NCBI RefSeq assembly: GCF_024599655.1
Contig: NZ_CP102247.1
Location: 2,356,001-2,420,000 of the forward strand
Source of the DNA: Enterobacter asburiae
GTDB lineage: Bacteria > Pseudomonadota > Gammaproteobacteria > Enterobacterales > Enterobacteriaceae
DNA: 64,000 nucleotides
Direction: 5' to 3'
Shown: positions 8,612 to 16,783 of the stretch, piece after piece
How the letters are laid out: every line of letters begins with the position of its first letter
Numbering within the stretch: position 1 is the stretch's first letter
Notes under the pieces: generated by a model
Database searches by the model: none
What the model was told of the DNA's origin: nothing
What the model saw: the letters and a program-made list of their open reading frames with translations, nothing else
Made by a program: the position numbers and the translations under genes

Positions 8612-9552
8612 GATGCACCTCCGGTAACGGTTTGCAGACGGGGATCCAGCAGCGGCATCAGCAGATCCACCAGCAGATTGATCAGGACAAAACCGAGGGC
8701 GGAAATCATCACGACCGCCTGAAGTACGGCGATATCCTGGTTATTCACCGCCTGCTGGGTCAGCTGTCCGAGCCCGCTGCGGCCAAAAACGGTTTCCGTG
8801 ATCAGCGCCCCGGCAATCAGCTCGCCCAGCAGCAGCCCGGCAATGTTCAGGACCGGCAGCAGGGCGTTGCCGGTAACGTGACGCCACAGGACGGCGGTTT
8901 CACTCAGCCCTTTGGCACGGGCGACGGCGACAAACGGCTGCGTTGCCACCTGGTCCAGACTGCGCATCAGAATTTGTGCCAGCGGGGCGGAGATCGGGAT
9001 CGCGACGGTCACGATCGGCAGGATCAGTCCCTGCAGCGGCGTCGGGTTAATCACCGGGATCAGCCGCAGCTGAAAAGAAAAGAGCTGGATAAATGCAATC
9101 CCCAGCCAGAACGTCGGTAAGGAGATAAACAGGACCGGCAGAGACTGGAGGGTATTACTCAGCCAGCGCAGACCCGGCAGACGCGATGCAAAGGCCAGCG
9201 CGAACGCCAGCAGGACCGCGAGTACAAACGCGGGCAGGGCGAGACTCAGGGTATCCGGCAGATTGCTGGCAATCAGCTCGCTGACCGGCACTCCGGCCTG
9301 TAGCGAATAGCCGAAATCCCCGCGCAGCATCGCCAGCAGCGTGTGGCCATATTGCTGCCACAGCGGGCTGTCCGCGCCGTAGGCCACGCGCATCTCCTCG
9401 ATTTGCGCCGGGCTTAAGCCCAGGTCCGGGTTCTGAAATTTAATCAGCACCGCGTCGCCCGGCAGCACCTGGAGCAACACGAACGAGAGGGTAAAGGCGG
9501 CCCACAGTACCAGCAGCCCGTGCCCAAAGCGTTGAAGAAGTGCGTGGCGCAT
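8608..9552 (-). CDS. ABC importer permease, DppB/OppB type
   Basis: A 314-residue permease with the DppB signature: an N-terminal helix, the LPGDAVLIKF motif, a GDFGYSLQAGVPV segment, and the cytoplasmic EAA-like loop VAVARAKGLSETAVLWRHVTGNALLPV. I chose ATG 9552 because TGAGGAGC lies just upstream; the in-frame start 24 nt earlier has no such site. It follows the binding-protein gene by 10 nt and overlaps the next permease by 4 nt. Confidence 0.87.
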   Translation of the reverse strand: MRHALLQRFGHGLLVLWAAFTLSFVLLQVLPGDAVLIKFQNPDLGLSPAQIEEMRVAYGADSPLWQQYGHTLLAMLRGDFGYSLQAGVPVSELIASNLPDTLSLALPAFVLAVLLAFALAFASRLPGLRWLSNTLQSLPVLFISLPTFWLGIAFIQLFSFQLRLIPVINPTPLQGLILPIVTVAIPISAPLAQILMRSLDQVATQPFVAVARAKGLSETAVLWRHVTGNALLPVLNIAGLLLGELIAGALITETVFGRSGLGQLTQQAVNNQDIAVLQAVVMISALGFVLINLLVDLLMPLLDPRLQTVTGGAS

Positions 9553-9562
9553 CGTCAGCTCC

Positions 9563-11182
9563 TCAGTGTTTCTCAATCCACGCGCCGTAGAACGACGGGC
9601 GGCCTACCGCTTCAAAATTGACGCCTTTCAGCCACGGCGCACCGGCAAAGACCTGCGGCTCTTCGAAAATCGGAATGACGTAGGCGTTATCCAGCAGGTA
9701 GCGCTGGGCGTCCCCCGCCAGCTGCAGGCGTTTTTGCGGATCGACCTCAGCCGAAATGTTCACCAGCAGTTCATTCAGCTTGTCGTCACGGAAGTTTTTG
9801 ACCTTGTCGCTGGATCCGCCTTTTTGAAGCAGCGCGTCGCGGTTAGCCGGGTAGAACATGCTTTTCACCACGTCAGGATCGGCGCGGCCTACTTCGGAGA
9901 CGGTTAACGGGGTTTTCAGCGGGTCAAGGTTATCCAGCGTGCGGCTGCCTGCGTCACCGGCTTTGACGCTCAGCGCCACGCCCACCTGGCGCCACTGCTG
10001 AGCAACCAGCTGCAGCACCTCTTTGTTTTGCGGCTGCGGCAGGGATTCATACACCGTCAGTGCCAGACGTTGGCCGTCCTTGGCGCGGATCCCGTCGCCG
10101 CCTGCTTTCCAGCCCGCGTCGTCCAGCAGCTGGTTAGCTTTTGCCGGGTCAAAGGTCAATTTGTCACTGAGGTCGACAAAGCCTGCGGCGGAATCGGCAA
10201 TCACTGACTTCGCCTGCGGATAGTTGGCCGAGAAGAGGGTCTCGACCACCTGTTTTGCATTGGTCGCATGCAGCAGCGCCTGGCGTACGCGAATATCAGA
10301 GACCAGCGGGTTATCCGGGCGGAAGCTGATGCTGTCATTCACCCCGCGCGTCGGGGCGGCGTAGATCTTATAGCCCTGGTCTGTCGCCTGCTTTTCATCA
10401 TACGCCTGCACCTGGCGTATAAAGTCGGCCTGACCGGCCAGCAGGGCGCCCACGCGCACGCTGTCTTCCTGGGTCACAATAAACTTGATGCCATCAAGAT
10501 TGGCTGGCCCCTGTTGCGCCAGATTTTTGGGGCCCCACTGATAGTCTTTGCGCGCTTCGAGCGTCACTTCACGGCCCAGCTTCTCGTCCTTTACCACAAA
10601 CGGGCCGGAGCCAATGATATGGCGGGCATCCCCCAGCTCTTCGAAATTGCGCTTCAGCGTGCTGAGCGAAACCAGACCCGAGCCAATGGTGGCGGTGCCC
10701 TGCAGGAACCCCGGCGACGGTTTTTTGAAGTAGAACTTCACGGTCAGCGGGTCGATGACTTCGCTACGATCGTAGTTATTGATCACTTCTGACACCGGCA
10801 GGCGCTGCGCCTTATTGCCTAAACCGTAGGTATCAAAATTTTTCGCCACGGCGTTCGCGTCCAGCGGCGTGCCGTCGGAGAAGGTGATGCCGGGACGAAG
10901 CTTAAAGGTGTATTCGGTTTTATCGGCGTTGGTGGTCCAGCTTTCTGCCACCCAGGGTTCCACCTGCAGCGTCTTTGGGTTCTGCCACGTCAGTTTGTCG
11001 GTGATTTGATTCAGAATGCCGCCGTTCGGGTAAAAGCCACCGGCAGGCGGATAGAGGTTGGTGTGCGCCTGTTGCTCCAGATAAATCAGCGTGCCGCCTT
11101 TGACGGGCGCATCTGCTGCCCAGGCTGCGGTTGTCGCCAGAATCAGCGCCGTCAGCAGCGGCAGACGAAATGGGGTTTGCAT
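9563..11182 (-). CDS. Extracellular substrate-binding protein, family 5 (KPN_01854-type)
   Basis: A 539-residue periplasmic binding protein with an N-terminal signal peptide (hydrophobic LLTALILATTAAWA, cleavage predicted before ADAPVKGG). It has the family 5 solute-binding pattern: KTLQVEPWVAESW, the FKLRPGITFSDGTPLDANAV block and a C-terminal lobe that cradles the ligand. The family binds peptides, nickel, opines, glycosides and other small molecules. It is the first gene of the cluster, and no regulator gene is adjacent. The 105 nt upstream, before the adhP terminator, hold the only plausible promoter region. I chose ATG 11182 for its fit to the signal peptide; the upstream extension is charged and non-secretory. 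Confidence 0.85.
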   Translation of the reverse strand: MQTPFRLPLLTALILATTAAWAADAPVKGGTLIYLEQQAHTNLYPPAGGFYPNGGILNQITDKLTWQNPKTLQVEPWVAESWTTNADKTEYTFKLRPGITFSDGTPLDANAVAKNFDTYGLGNKAQRLPVSEVINNYDRSEVIDPLTVKFYFKKPSPGFLQGTATIGSGLVSLSTLKRNFEELGDARHIIGSGPFVVKDEKLGREVTLEARKDYQWGPKNLAQQGPANLDGIKFIVTQEDSVRVGALLAGQADFIRQVQAYDEKQATDQGYKIYAAPTRGVNDSISFRPDNPLVSDIRVRQALLHATNAKQVVETLFSANYPQAKSVIADSAAGFVDLSDKLTFDPAKANQLLDDAGWKAGGDGIRAKDGQRLALTVYESLPQPQNKEVLQLVAQQWRQVGVALSVKAGDAGSRTLDNLDPLKTPLTVSEVGRADPDVVKSMFYPANRDALLQKGGSSDKVKNFRDDKLNELLVNISAEVDPQKRLQLAGDAQRYLLDNAYVIPIFEEPQVFAGAPWLKGVNFEAVGRPSFYGAWIEKH

Positions 11183-11288
11183 GGTGAATTCCTTTGTTAT
11201 CTTCTTGTTAGCGTCGGATTCATCATCGGGCGCGGGGGAAAACAAGGGAACAAAGGAATTAAGATAAGGATTGCCGGAAAATGGCTAT

Positions 11289-11314
11289 AAAAAAACCGCT
11301 CCAGTGAGGAGCGG
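11289..11314 (-). terminator. Intrinsic terminator of adhP
   Basis: Read on the minus strand, a 7-bp stem (CCGCTCC/GGAGCGG) with a 5-nt loop is followed by a run of seven T residues. It lies about 17 nt beyond the adhP stop and separates adhP from the importer cluster. Confidence 0.85.
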
Positions 11315-11331
11315 TGATGAATGGTGGACGA

Positions 11332-12342
11332 TTATGAACGTAAGTCGATCACCATACGGCCACGGATCTGGCCCTGTTCCATCTCTTTAAAGATGGCGTT
11401 GATGTCCTCGATTGGGCGCATCGTGACTTTCGGCACCACCTTACCTTCAGCGGCGAACTGGAAGGCTTCCTGCAGATCCTGACGGGTGCCGACCAGCGAA
11501 CCCACTACCTGAATGCCGTCCAGCACCAGACGCGGAATGTCGAGGCTCATCGCTTCCGGCGGCAGGCCAACCGCGACCACGCGGCCACCGGCACGCACGG
11601 CATCAACGGCTGAGTTAAATGCGGCTTTTGCGACGGCAGTGACGACTGCGGCATGCGCGCCGCCGGTTTTTTCCTGCACGATTTTCGCGGCATCTTCGCT
11701 GCGGGAGTTGATGGTTAAATCCGCACCCATGCTGGCCGCCAGCTTCAGCTGTTCGTCGTTAACGTCAAGGGCGATGACTTTGGCGTTAAAGACGTTTTTG
11801 GCGTACTGCAGCGCGAGGTTGCCCAGCCCGCCCAGACCATAGATTGCAATCCACTGGCCCGGTTTGATGCCCGAGACCTTCACCGCTTTGTAGGTGGTCA
11901 CGCCGGCGCAGGTGATGCTGCTGGCCGCCGCCGAATCCAGGCCGTCCGGCACTTTTACCGCGTAATCCGCGGTGACGATGCACTCTTCCGCCATCCCGCC
12001 GTCAACGGAGTAACCGGCATTTTTCACATCGCGGCACAGTGTTTCGTTGCCGGTATTACAGTATTCGCAGTGACCGCAGCCTTCAAAAAACCAGGCTACG
12101 CTTGTGCGGTCGCCGACTTTCAGCGACTTCACGCCAGGGCCGACTTCTTTTACGATACCAATCCCTTCGTGGCCCAGGATAACCCCGGTTTTATCGCCGA
12201 AATCACCGTTCTTCACGTGGAGATCGGTATGGCATACGCCACAGCACTCCATCTTCAGCAGGGCTTCCCCGTGCTTTAGCGGGCGTAAGGTTTTTTCGGT
12301 GACGTTGACCTGATGATCCTGAGTGACAACAGCAGCCTTCAT
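11332..12342 (-). CDS. adhP: Alcohol dehydrogenase, propanol-preferring, zinc type
   Basis: A 336-residue medium-chain zinc alcohol dehydrogenase, the same length as E. coli AdhP and closely similar throughout. Catalytic zinc ligands are visible in CCGVCHTDLH and GHEG. The structural-zinc cysteines are in the stretch CGHCEYCNTGNETLC. The Rossmann motif is GLGGLGNLALQYAKN. It interconverts ethanol or short primary alcohols and aldehydes with NAD. ATG 12342 follows AAGGAGAT closely, so the longer upstream frame is rejected. In E. coli adhP lies between fdnGHI and maeA, and that order is kept here apart from insertions. Confidence 0.95.
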   Translation of the reverse strand: MKAAVVTQDHQVNVTEKTLRPLKHGEALLKMECCGVCHTDLHVKNGDFGDKTGVILGHEGIGIVKEVGPGVKSLKVGDRTSVAWFFEGCGHCEYCNTGNETLCRDVKNAGYSVDGGMAEECIVTADYAVKVPDGLDSAAASSITCAGVTTYKAVKVSGIKPGQWIAIYGLGGLGNLALQYAKNVFNAKVIALDVNDEQLKLAASMGADLTINSRSEDAAKIVQEKTGGAHAAVVTAVAKAAFNSAVDAVRAGGRVVAVGLPPEAMSLDIPRLVLDGIQVVGSLVGTRQDLQEAFQFAAEGKVVPKVTMRPIEDINAIFKEMEQGQIRGRMVIDLRS

Positions 12343-12539
12343 GTGTATCTCCTTGTTCATGATAAGAATCTGCATAGCAGGGTAATACCCCTTAAGGATT
12401 AATACATTAGCCTGGTAATGCAAGGCTGCGGCAACATAATGTCATCATTTAATTCGTTTTCAGATTAAGAAAAGGGTGTTCCTCTAATAATTTAGGGGGA
12501 AACTACTGGCCCGACGAGAGAGCCTCGCCGGGCGCAGCG

Positions 12540-14252
12540 TTACAGCTGTGCTTCTATCTCCTCAATCTCTTTACGCCATTGTGCCTGCAGCTGCGGCTTT
12601 TGATGCTTCGGCTTACGCGCCAGATCGTCTTCCAGCAGCGTTTCCAGCGCGACCAGCCGTTCGAGCAGATCGTCATACGGCGAGGATTGAACCGTCTCCG
12701 CATCCATGACTGGCGCGGCGGTGGTCACCAGACCCGCGCTTTCACGCAGGCGCTCAAACACCGCTTCTGCATCGTGCCACTCGCTCAGCTTTCCCTCTTC
12801 AATCAGCCAGAAACGGTTGCAGCTTTGGCTAATTAACTGACGGTCATGGCTGACCAGCAGCACGCCGCCTTCGAACTGCTGAAGGGTTTGTGCCAGCGCC
12901 TCTTTGCCTTCCATGTCGAGGTGGTTGGTCGGCTCATCCAGCATCAGCAGGCTATAGCGGGCAAGCGTCAGGCCTACGAACAGCAGGCGCGAGCGTTCGC
13001 CACCGCTGAGCGTGCTGACCGTTTGCCCGTGACGCGCCCACGGGAAACCCGCGCTTATCAGCGCCATTTTGCGGTTCTGCGGATCCGGCGCGAATGGCTC
13101 CAGCGCGTCGAGCAGCGTGGCGTCATCCGAAAGCTGATGAAGCGTCTGATCGTAATAGCCTGGCGATACGCGCGGATGGATTTTCAACCCGCTGTCTGCG
13201 GGCTCATCGGCAAACTGTTGCCAGATAAGCCTCATCAGCGACGATTTGCCGCAGCCGTTACGACCGACAATCGCCACGCGATCGCCGCTTTTCAGCCGCG
13301 CCATGTCGATGTTAAACAGCGGCGGTAGCCCCGGCGCAGGCGGGACGCTGAGGTTTTCCATCTCAAGCAGACGGTCTGCCCGCAGCGCGTCTCCTCGCAG
13401 GGTTAACGTCCACGGGCTGCCTGCCGTGAGCGCCGTCTGGCTCTCCTTCAGCCGTTCGACCTGCTTTTCCATCTGTTTGGCTTTGCGGGCCAGGTCTTCG
13501 TTGTCGTAAACCTTGCCCCAGGTCGCCAGCCGCTTCGCGCTGGCGGTCACACGATCGATCTCCTTTTGCTCCGCCTTGTGGCGCTGCGCATCGCTTTCAT
13601 CCTTGGCTTCAAGCGCCTTGCGGGCGGCCGTGCAGGGAAGGGCGAAGTAGTGCAGCGTTTTATCGCGCAGGATCCAGCTGCCGTTGGTGACGGCGTCCAG
13701 CAGCTGTCGGTCATGGGAGACCAGCACGAAGCTGCCTGACCAGTTCTGCAGAAAGTGTTCCAGCCAGAGCATGGTCGGCAGGTCCAGGTGGTTGCTGGGT
13801 TCATCAAGCAGGAGCAGATCCGGCTCGTGAATCAGCGCCCGCGCCAGCAGCAGGCGGGTGTGTTGCCCGCCGCTTAGCGTAGCGGATTGCAGCATCATAT
13901 CCTGCGGCGTGAAGCCCATGCTCGCCAGCAGCGTTTCGGCTTTCCAGCGCAGGCTATCGCGCTCGGCTAAAGGCAGCTGTGCGAGTACGGCATCCAGCAT
14001 GGTCAGCGGGAAAATGGCATCCGGGAGATGTTGCTCCACGCGCGCCATCAGGCAGTGTCCGGCCAGCGCTACCGTTCCGGAGGCGGGGGAGTCAGTGCCG
14101 TCCAGCACCTTCAGCAGCGTGCTTTTTCCGCAGCCGTTGTCGCCCAGCAGGCCAATGCGGTCGCCTTTTTTCAGCGTAAAGGAGAGTGAGTCGAAGAGCG
14201 TGCCAAACGCCGTATCAACGCGTAAAGATTGTGCAGTGAGTAAAGTGCTCAT
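12540..14252 (-). CDS. ABC-F family ATPase (ribosome-associated, possible antibiotic-resistance type)
   Basis: A 570-residue soluble protein with two ABC domains and no membrane segments. Domain 1 has GDNGCGKST, LSGGQ and LLLDEPSNHLD. Domain 2 has GRNGCGKSS, LSGGE and LMLDEPTNHLD. Between them is a charged helical linker of about 90 residues (DAQRHKAEQKEIDRV onward), which in ABC-F proteins reaches the ribosomal peptidyl-transferase centre. ABC-F factors rescue or protect stalled ribosomes, and some confer resistance to drugs acting at the 50S subunit. It is not one of the four E. coli K-12 ABC-F genes by context. The start codon has only a weak ribosome-binding site and is preceded by an upstream ORF and switchable hairpins, which favours an inducible protective role (inference). 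Confidence 0.8.
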   Translation of the reverse strand: MSTLLTAQSLRVDTAFGTLFDSLSFTLKKGDRIGLLGDNGCGKSTLLKVLDGTDSPASGTVALAGHCLMARVEQHLPDAIFPLTMLDAVLAQLPLAERDSLRWKAETLLASMGFTPQDMMLQSATLSGGQHTRLLLARALIHEPDLLLLDEPSNHLDLPTMLWLEHFLQNWSGSFVLVSHDRQLLDAVTNGSWILRDKTLHYFALPCTAARKALEAKDESDAQRHKAEQKEIDRVTASAKRLATWGKVYDNEDLARKAKQMEKQVERLKESQTALTAGSPWTLTLRGDALRADRLLEMENLSVPPAPGLPPLFNIDMARLKSGDRVAIVGRNGCGKSSLMRLIWQQFADEPADSGLKIHPRVSPGYYDQTLHQLSDDATLLDALEPFAPDPQNRKMALISAGFPWARHGQTVSTLSGGERSRLLFVGLTLARYSLLMLDEPTNHLDMEGKEALAQTLQQFEGGVLLVSHDRQLISQSCNRFWLIEEGKLSEWHDAEAVFERLRESAGLVTTAAPVMDAETVQSSPYDDLLERLVALETLLEDDLARKPKHQKPQLQAQWRKEIEEIEAQL

Positions 14253-14257
14253 TGTTG

Positions 14258-14399
14258 CTTACCCAAGAGTTACAGGCATGTTTATGCCTCGTCAAACATC
14301 GCTGACGATAACTCAGTAAGCCCGAGAGAAGGGATTTCAGGGGTTGGTGTCTTCGCTCAAGCCGAAGTTATCGCAGCACGATACCGATAACGCTTGAGC
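14258..14399 (-). promoter_or_regulatory. Candidate translational attenuator of the ABC-F gene (four mutually pairing segments)
   Basis: In minus-strand order, segment 1 is 14399-14385, segment 2 is 14377-14355, segment 3 is 14320-14301 and segment 4 is 14272-14258. Pairing 1:2 is a 15-bp stem with a 4-nt bulge (GCTCAAGCGTTATCG with CGATAAC and GCTTGAGC). Pairing 2:3 joins GCTGCGATAACT to AGTTATCG-t-CAGC, 12 bp with one bulge. Pairing 3:4 joins CTTAC and GAGTTA to TAACTC and GTAAG, covering the weak ribosome-binding region 6 nt before the ABC-F ATG. 1:2 excludes 2:3, and 2:3 excludes 3:4. Two small hairpins (CGTCA/TGACG and GGCAT/ATGCC) nest inside the 3:4 loop. No T-run follows, so the design suits translational rather than transcriptional control. 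Confidence 0.65.
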
Positions 14400-14451
14400 T
14401 GGTGCGATCACCAAATGTATGTGAAACATTGAAAATTTCACGATACAGCAT
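14368..14451 (-). CDS. Leader peptide of the ABC-F gene (27 residues)
   Basis: A short ORF encoding 27 residues (starts MLYREIFNVSHTF, ends SVIGIVLR). It has a near-perfect Shine-Dalgarno AAGGAGG 7 nt before its ATG, far stronger than that of the ABC-F gene downstream. Codons 18-22 form segment 1 of the pairing system, and its stop codon lies in segment 2. A ribosome paused near codons 16-22 would therefore prevent 1:2 pairing. I do not recognise the peptide. The amino-acid composition shows no runs typical of amino-acid attenuators, so drug-induced or nascent-chain stalling is the better guess. Confidence 0.65.
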   Translation of the reverse strand: MLYREIFNVSHTFGDRTSSSVIGIVLR

Positions 14452-14493
14452 AATTGGCCTCCTTATATATTCAGTAGGTTAATGGATGAAGGG

Positions 14494-14522
14494 AGTGTAG
14501 CGGGGGAAAAGGGGTTTGGCTA
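14494..14522 (-). promoter_or_regulatory. Possible sigma-70 promoter for the leader/ABC-F transcript
   Basis: On the minus strand a TAGCCA (-35) and TACACT (-10) are separated by 17 nt. Each matches four of six consensus positions. Transcription would begin near 14487, about 36 nt before the leader ATG. Confidence 0.35.
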
Positions 14523-14561
14523 GTGGGTATTCGATGGCGCGGTCTGTTGCCCTCACCCTAA

Positions 14562-14659
14562 CCCTCTCCCACAGGGAGAGGGAAAACATCATGCCCGTAG
14601 GCCCGGTAAGCGAAGCGCCACCGGGCGATTGGGCCGTACCGCGTCTCCCACAGGGAGAG
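14562..14659. repeat. Tandem hairpin repeats and REP unit between the ABC-F leader and maeA
   Basis: Three palindromes lie in about 100 nt. The first is CCCTCTCCC-aca-GGGAGAGGG at 14562-14582, a 9-bp stem. The second is a REP-like GCCCGGT...ACCGGGC unit at 14601-14626. The third is a second TCTCCC-aca-GGGAGA copy at 14643-14657. Similar hairpins recur between enterobacterial genes. Being just past the maeA stop, they probably form its 3' end. Confidence 0.7.
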
Positions 14660-14676
14660 GAAACGGTCAAAGCGGT

Positions 14677-16374
14677 TTAAATCGAGGTACGGCGATAGCT
14701 GCGGTATTCAGGCTTCCAGAAGTTGTCGTCGATGGCCTGCTGCAGCGCGTCGGCAGAGGTTTTCACCGCCACGCCCTGTTGCTGCGCCATTTTACCTACC
14801 GCAAACGCGATGGCGCGCGACACCTTGTGAATGTCTTTCAGCTCCGGCAGCACCAGCCCTTCACCGTTGTTGACCAGCGGCGAGTAGCCCGCGAGGGTTT
14901 CGCTCGCCGACATCAACATCTCATCGGTAATGCGGGACGCGCCGGACGCGATCACGCCCAGACCAATGCCCGGGAAGATGTACGAGTTGTTGCACTGGGC
15001 AATCGGATAGGTTTTATCCTTCCACACCACCGGATCGAACGGACTGCCGGTCGCAACCAGCGCGTTACCTTCGGTCCAGGCGATGATGTCCTGCGGCGTC
15101 GCTTCCACGCGGGAGGTCGGGTTGGAAAGCGGCATCACGATAGGGCGCTCGCAGTGCTTGTGCATCTCGCGAATGATCTCTTCGGTAAAGAGACCGGTTT
15201 GCCCGGAAACGCCGATCAGAATATCCGGCTTCACGTTGCGCACTACGTCCAGCAGGGAAAGGACTTCGTTGTCGGTATCCCAGTTTTTCAGGTTCTCACG
15301 TTTCTGCACCAGCTTGGTCTGGAACGGCAGCAGGTTTGGCATGCCGTCGGTCAGCAGGCCGAAACGGTCAACCATAAAGACGCGGGAGCGGGCCAGCTCT
15401 TCGCTCAAGCCTTCACGCTGCGTCTGGGCGATAATCTGCTCGGCGATACCGCAGCCCGCAGAGCCTGCACCCAGGAAGACGATTTTCTGGTAGCTCAGCT
15501 GGCTGCCGGCTGCACGGCTGGCGGCGATAAGCGTACCCACGGTCACGGATGCGGTGCCCTGGATGTCGTCGTTAAAGGAGCAGATCTCATCGCGATAGCG
15601 GTTCAGCAGCGGCATCGCGTTTTTCTGCGCAAAGTCTTCAAACTGCAGCAGCACGTCCGGCCAGCGGTGCTTCACGGCCTGGATGAAATCGTCGACAAAC
15701 TGATAGTACTCGTCGTCGGTAATGCGCGGATGGCGCCAGCCCATATAGAGCGGATCGTTGAGCAGCTGCTGGTTGTTGGTGCCGACGTCCAGCACCACCG
15801 GCAGGGTATACGCCGGGCTGATGCCGCCGCAGGCGGTGTAGAGCGAGAGTTTACCGATTGGGATCCCCATCCCGCCAATGCCCTGGTCGCCGAGGCCGAG
15901 AATACGTTCGCCGTCGGTCACCACAATCACTTTGATATTGTGGTTAGGCACGTTCTGCAGAATATCGTCCATGTTGTGACGATTCTGATAAGAGATGAAT
16001 ACCCCGCGAGAGCGACGGTAGATCTCTGAGAAACGCTCGCAGGCCGCACCCACCGTCGGGGTGTAGATCACCGGCATCATCTCTTCGAGATGGTTCTGCA
16101 CCAGGCGATAGAAGAGGGTTTCATTGGTGTCCTGAATGTTACGCAGGTAGATGTGCTTGTCGATTTCAGTTTTGAAACCCTGATACTGGATCCACGCGCG
16201 CTCCGCCTGTTCTTCAATGGTCTCAACCACTTCCGGCAGCAGACCAAGCAGGTTAAAGCTGCTGCGCTCTTCCATGCTGAAGGCGCTGCCTTTGTTGAGC
16301 AGGGGGAATTCGAGTAAAACCGGTCCGGCGTATGGGATGTATAAGGAACGATGTTTTTTCAGTTTGTTGTCCAT
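14677..16374 (-). CDS. maeA: NAD-dependent malic enzyme
   Basis: A 565-residue malic enzyme, the same length as E. coli MaeA (SfcA) and nearly identical in long stretches. Visible hallmarks are YTPTVGAACERFSEIYRR near residues 104-121, the catalytic Lys/Asp region in QFEDFAQKNAMPLLNRYR with CSFNDDIQGTA (metal-binding acidic residues), and the NAD site FLGAGSAGCGIAEQI. It decarboxylates malate to pyruvate with NAD and Mn2+. I chose the ATG at 16374, matching the E. coli length; a GTG three codons earlier (16383) is possible. Monocistronic by its isolated context, with sra divergent in function but on the same strand upstream, as in E. coli. Confidence 0.95.
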   Translation of the reverse strand: MDNKLKKHRSLYIPYAGPVLLEFPLLNKGSAFSMEERSSFNLLGLLPEVVETIEEQAERAWIQYQGFKTEIDKHIYLRNIQDTNETLFYRLVQNHLEEMMPVIYTPTVGAACERFSEIYRRSRGVFISYQNRHNMDDILQNVPNHNIKVIVVTDGERILGLGDQGIGGMGIPIGKLSLYTACGGISPAYTLPVVLDVGTNNQQLLNDPLYMGWRHPRITDDEYYQFVDDFIQAVKHRWPDVLLQFEDFAQKNAMPLLNRYRDEICSFNDDIQGTASVTVGTLIAASRAAGSQLSYQKIVFLGAGSAGCGIAEQIIAQTQREGLSEELARSRVFMVDRFGLLTDGMPNLLPFQTKLVQKRENLKNWDTDNEVLSLLDVVRNVKPDILIGVSGQTGLFTEEIIREMHKHCERPIVMPLSNPTSRVEATPQDIIAWTEGNALVATGSPFDPVVWKDKTYPIAQCNNSYIFPGIGLGVIASGASRITDEMLMSASETLAGYSPLVNNGEGLVLPELKDIHKVSRAIAFAVGKMAQQQGVAVKTSADALQQAIDDNFWKPEYRSYRRTSI

Positions 16375-16501
16375 GTCACTCACTCTTTTTATGAAGATCC
16401 GTCCCTGACACTGCTGTTTGTCATCTTTCTGGCCTGTGCGCTGGGGTGCGGTCAGGCGGTATTATAAAGGAGCTAAATATTAATTACCGCAACACATAAA
16501 C

Positions 16502-16531
16502 AAAAACACCATCGGGATTACCGATGGTGTT
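16502..16531 (-). terminator. Intrinsic terminator of sra
   Basis: An 11-bp stem (AACACCATCGG/CCGATGGTGTT) with a 5-nt loop is followed by five T residues on the minus strand, 20 nt past the sra stop codon. Confidence 0.85.
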
Positions 16532-16550
16532 CTGGATCTCAGTCTGGAAC

Positions 16551-16688
16551 TTACTTGCCCGCGTGGCGTTTTCTGCCGGTGGCGTGAGTGACCTGCGTTT
16601 CATGGTCGCCTTCAATCACCACTTTACGCTGATTGGAAAGCTTATAGTTCAGTCCCAGAATATGGCGTGCCTGACGGTTCGATTTCAT
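16551..16688 (-). CDS. sra: Stationary-phase ribosome-associated protein Sra
   Basis: A 45-codon gene reading MKSNRQARHILGLNY..., the same length as E. coli Sra (RpsV, protein S22). The N-terminal 20 residues are nearly identical to it. The rest is basic and ends TGRKRHAGK. Sra binds the 30S subunit in stationary phase. A TGAGGAG lies 6 nt before the ATG, and a strong terminator follows. The order maeA-sra-bdm-osmC is that of E. coli. Confidence 0.92.
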   Translation of the reverse strand: MKSNRQARHILGLNYKLSNQRKVVIEGDHETQVTHATGRKRHAGK

Positions 16689-16783
16689 GTTAACTCCTCA
16701 ATCCTGTTGATAGTTTTAAGGACCAGTTTGCTTACGCAAACGAAATGTAACCCCTTAGGTTGCTGATCCAGCTTAGCAGGTTT

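Noticed and set aside
14355..14399. Classical transcriptional attenuator (intrinsic terminator) in the ABC-F leader
   Set aside because: The 1:2 stem is strong but is not followed by a T-run, so termination is unlikely; translational control fits better.
14562..14660. CRISPR-like array
   Set aside because: The repeats are palindromic hairpins of differing type with irregular spacing and only two similar copies; they fit intergenic REP-type elements.
14629..16029. 466-codon open frame on the plus strand opposite maeA
   Set aside because: It is wholly antisense to a gene with clear identity to E. coli MaeA; its composition mirrors the GC-rich third positions of maeA and it shows no recognisable domain.
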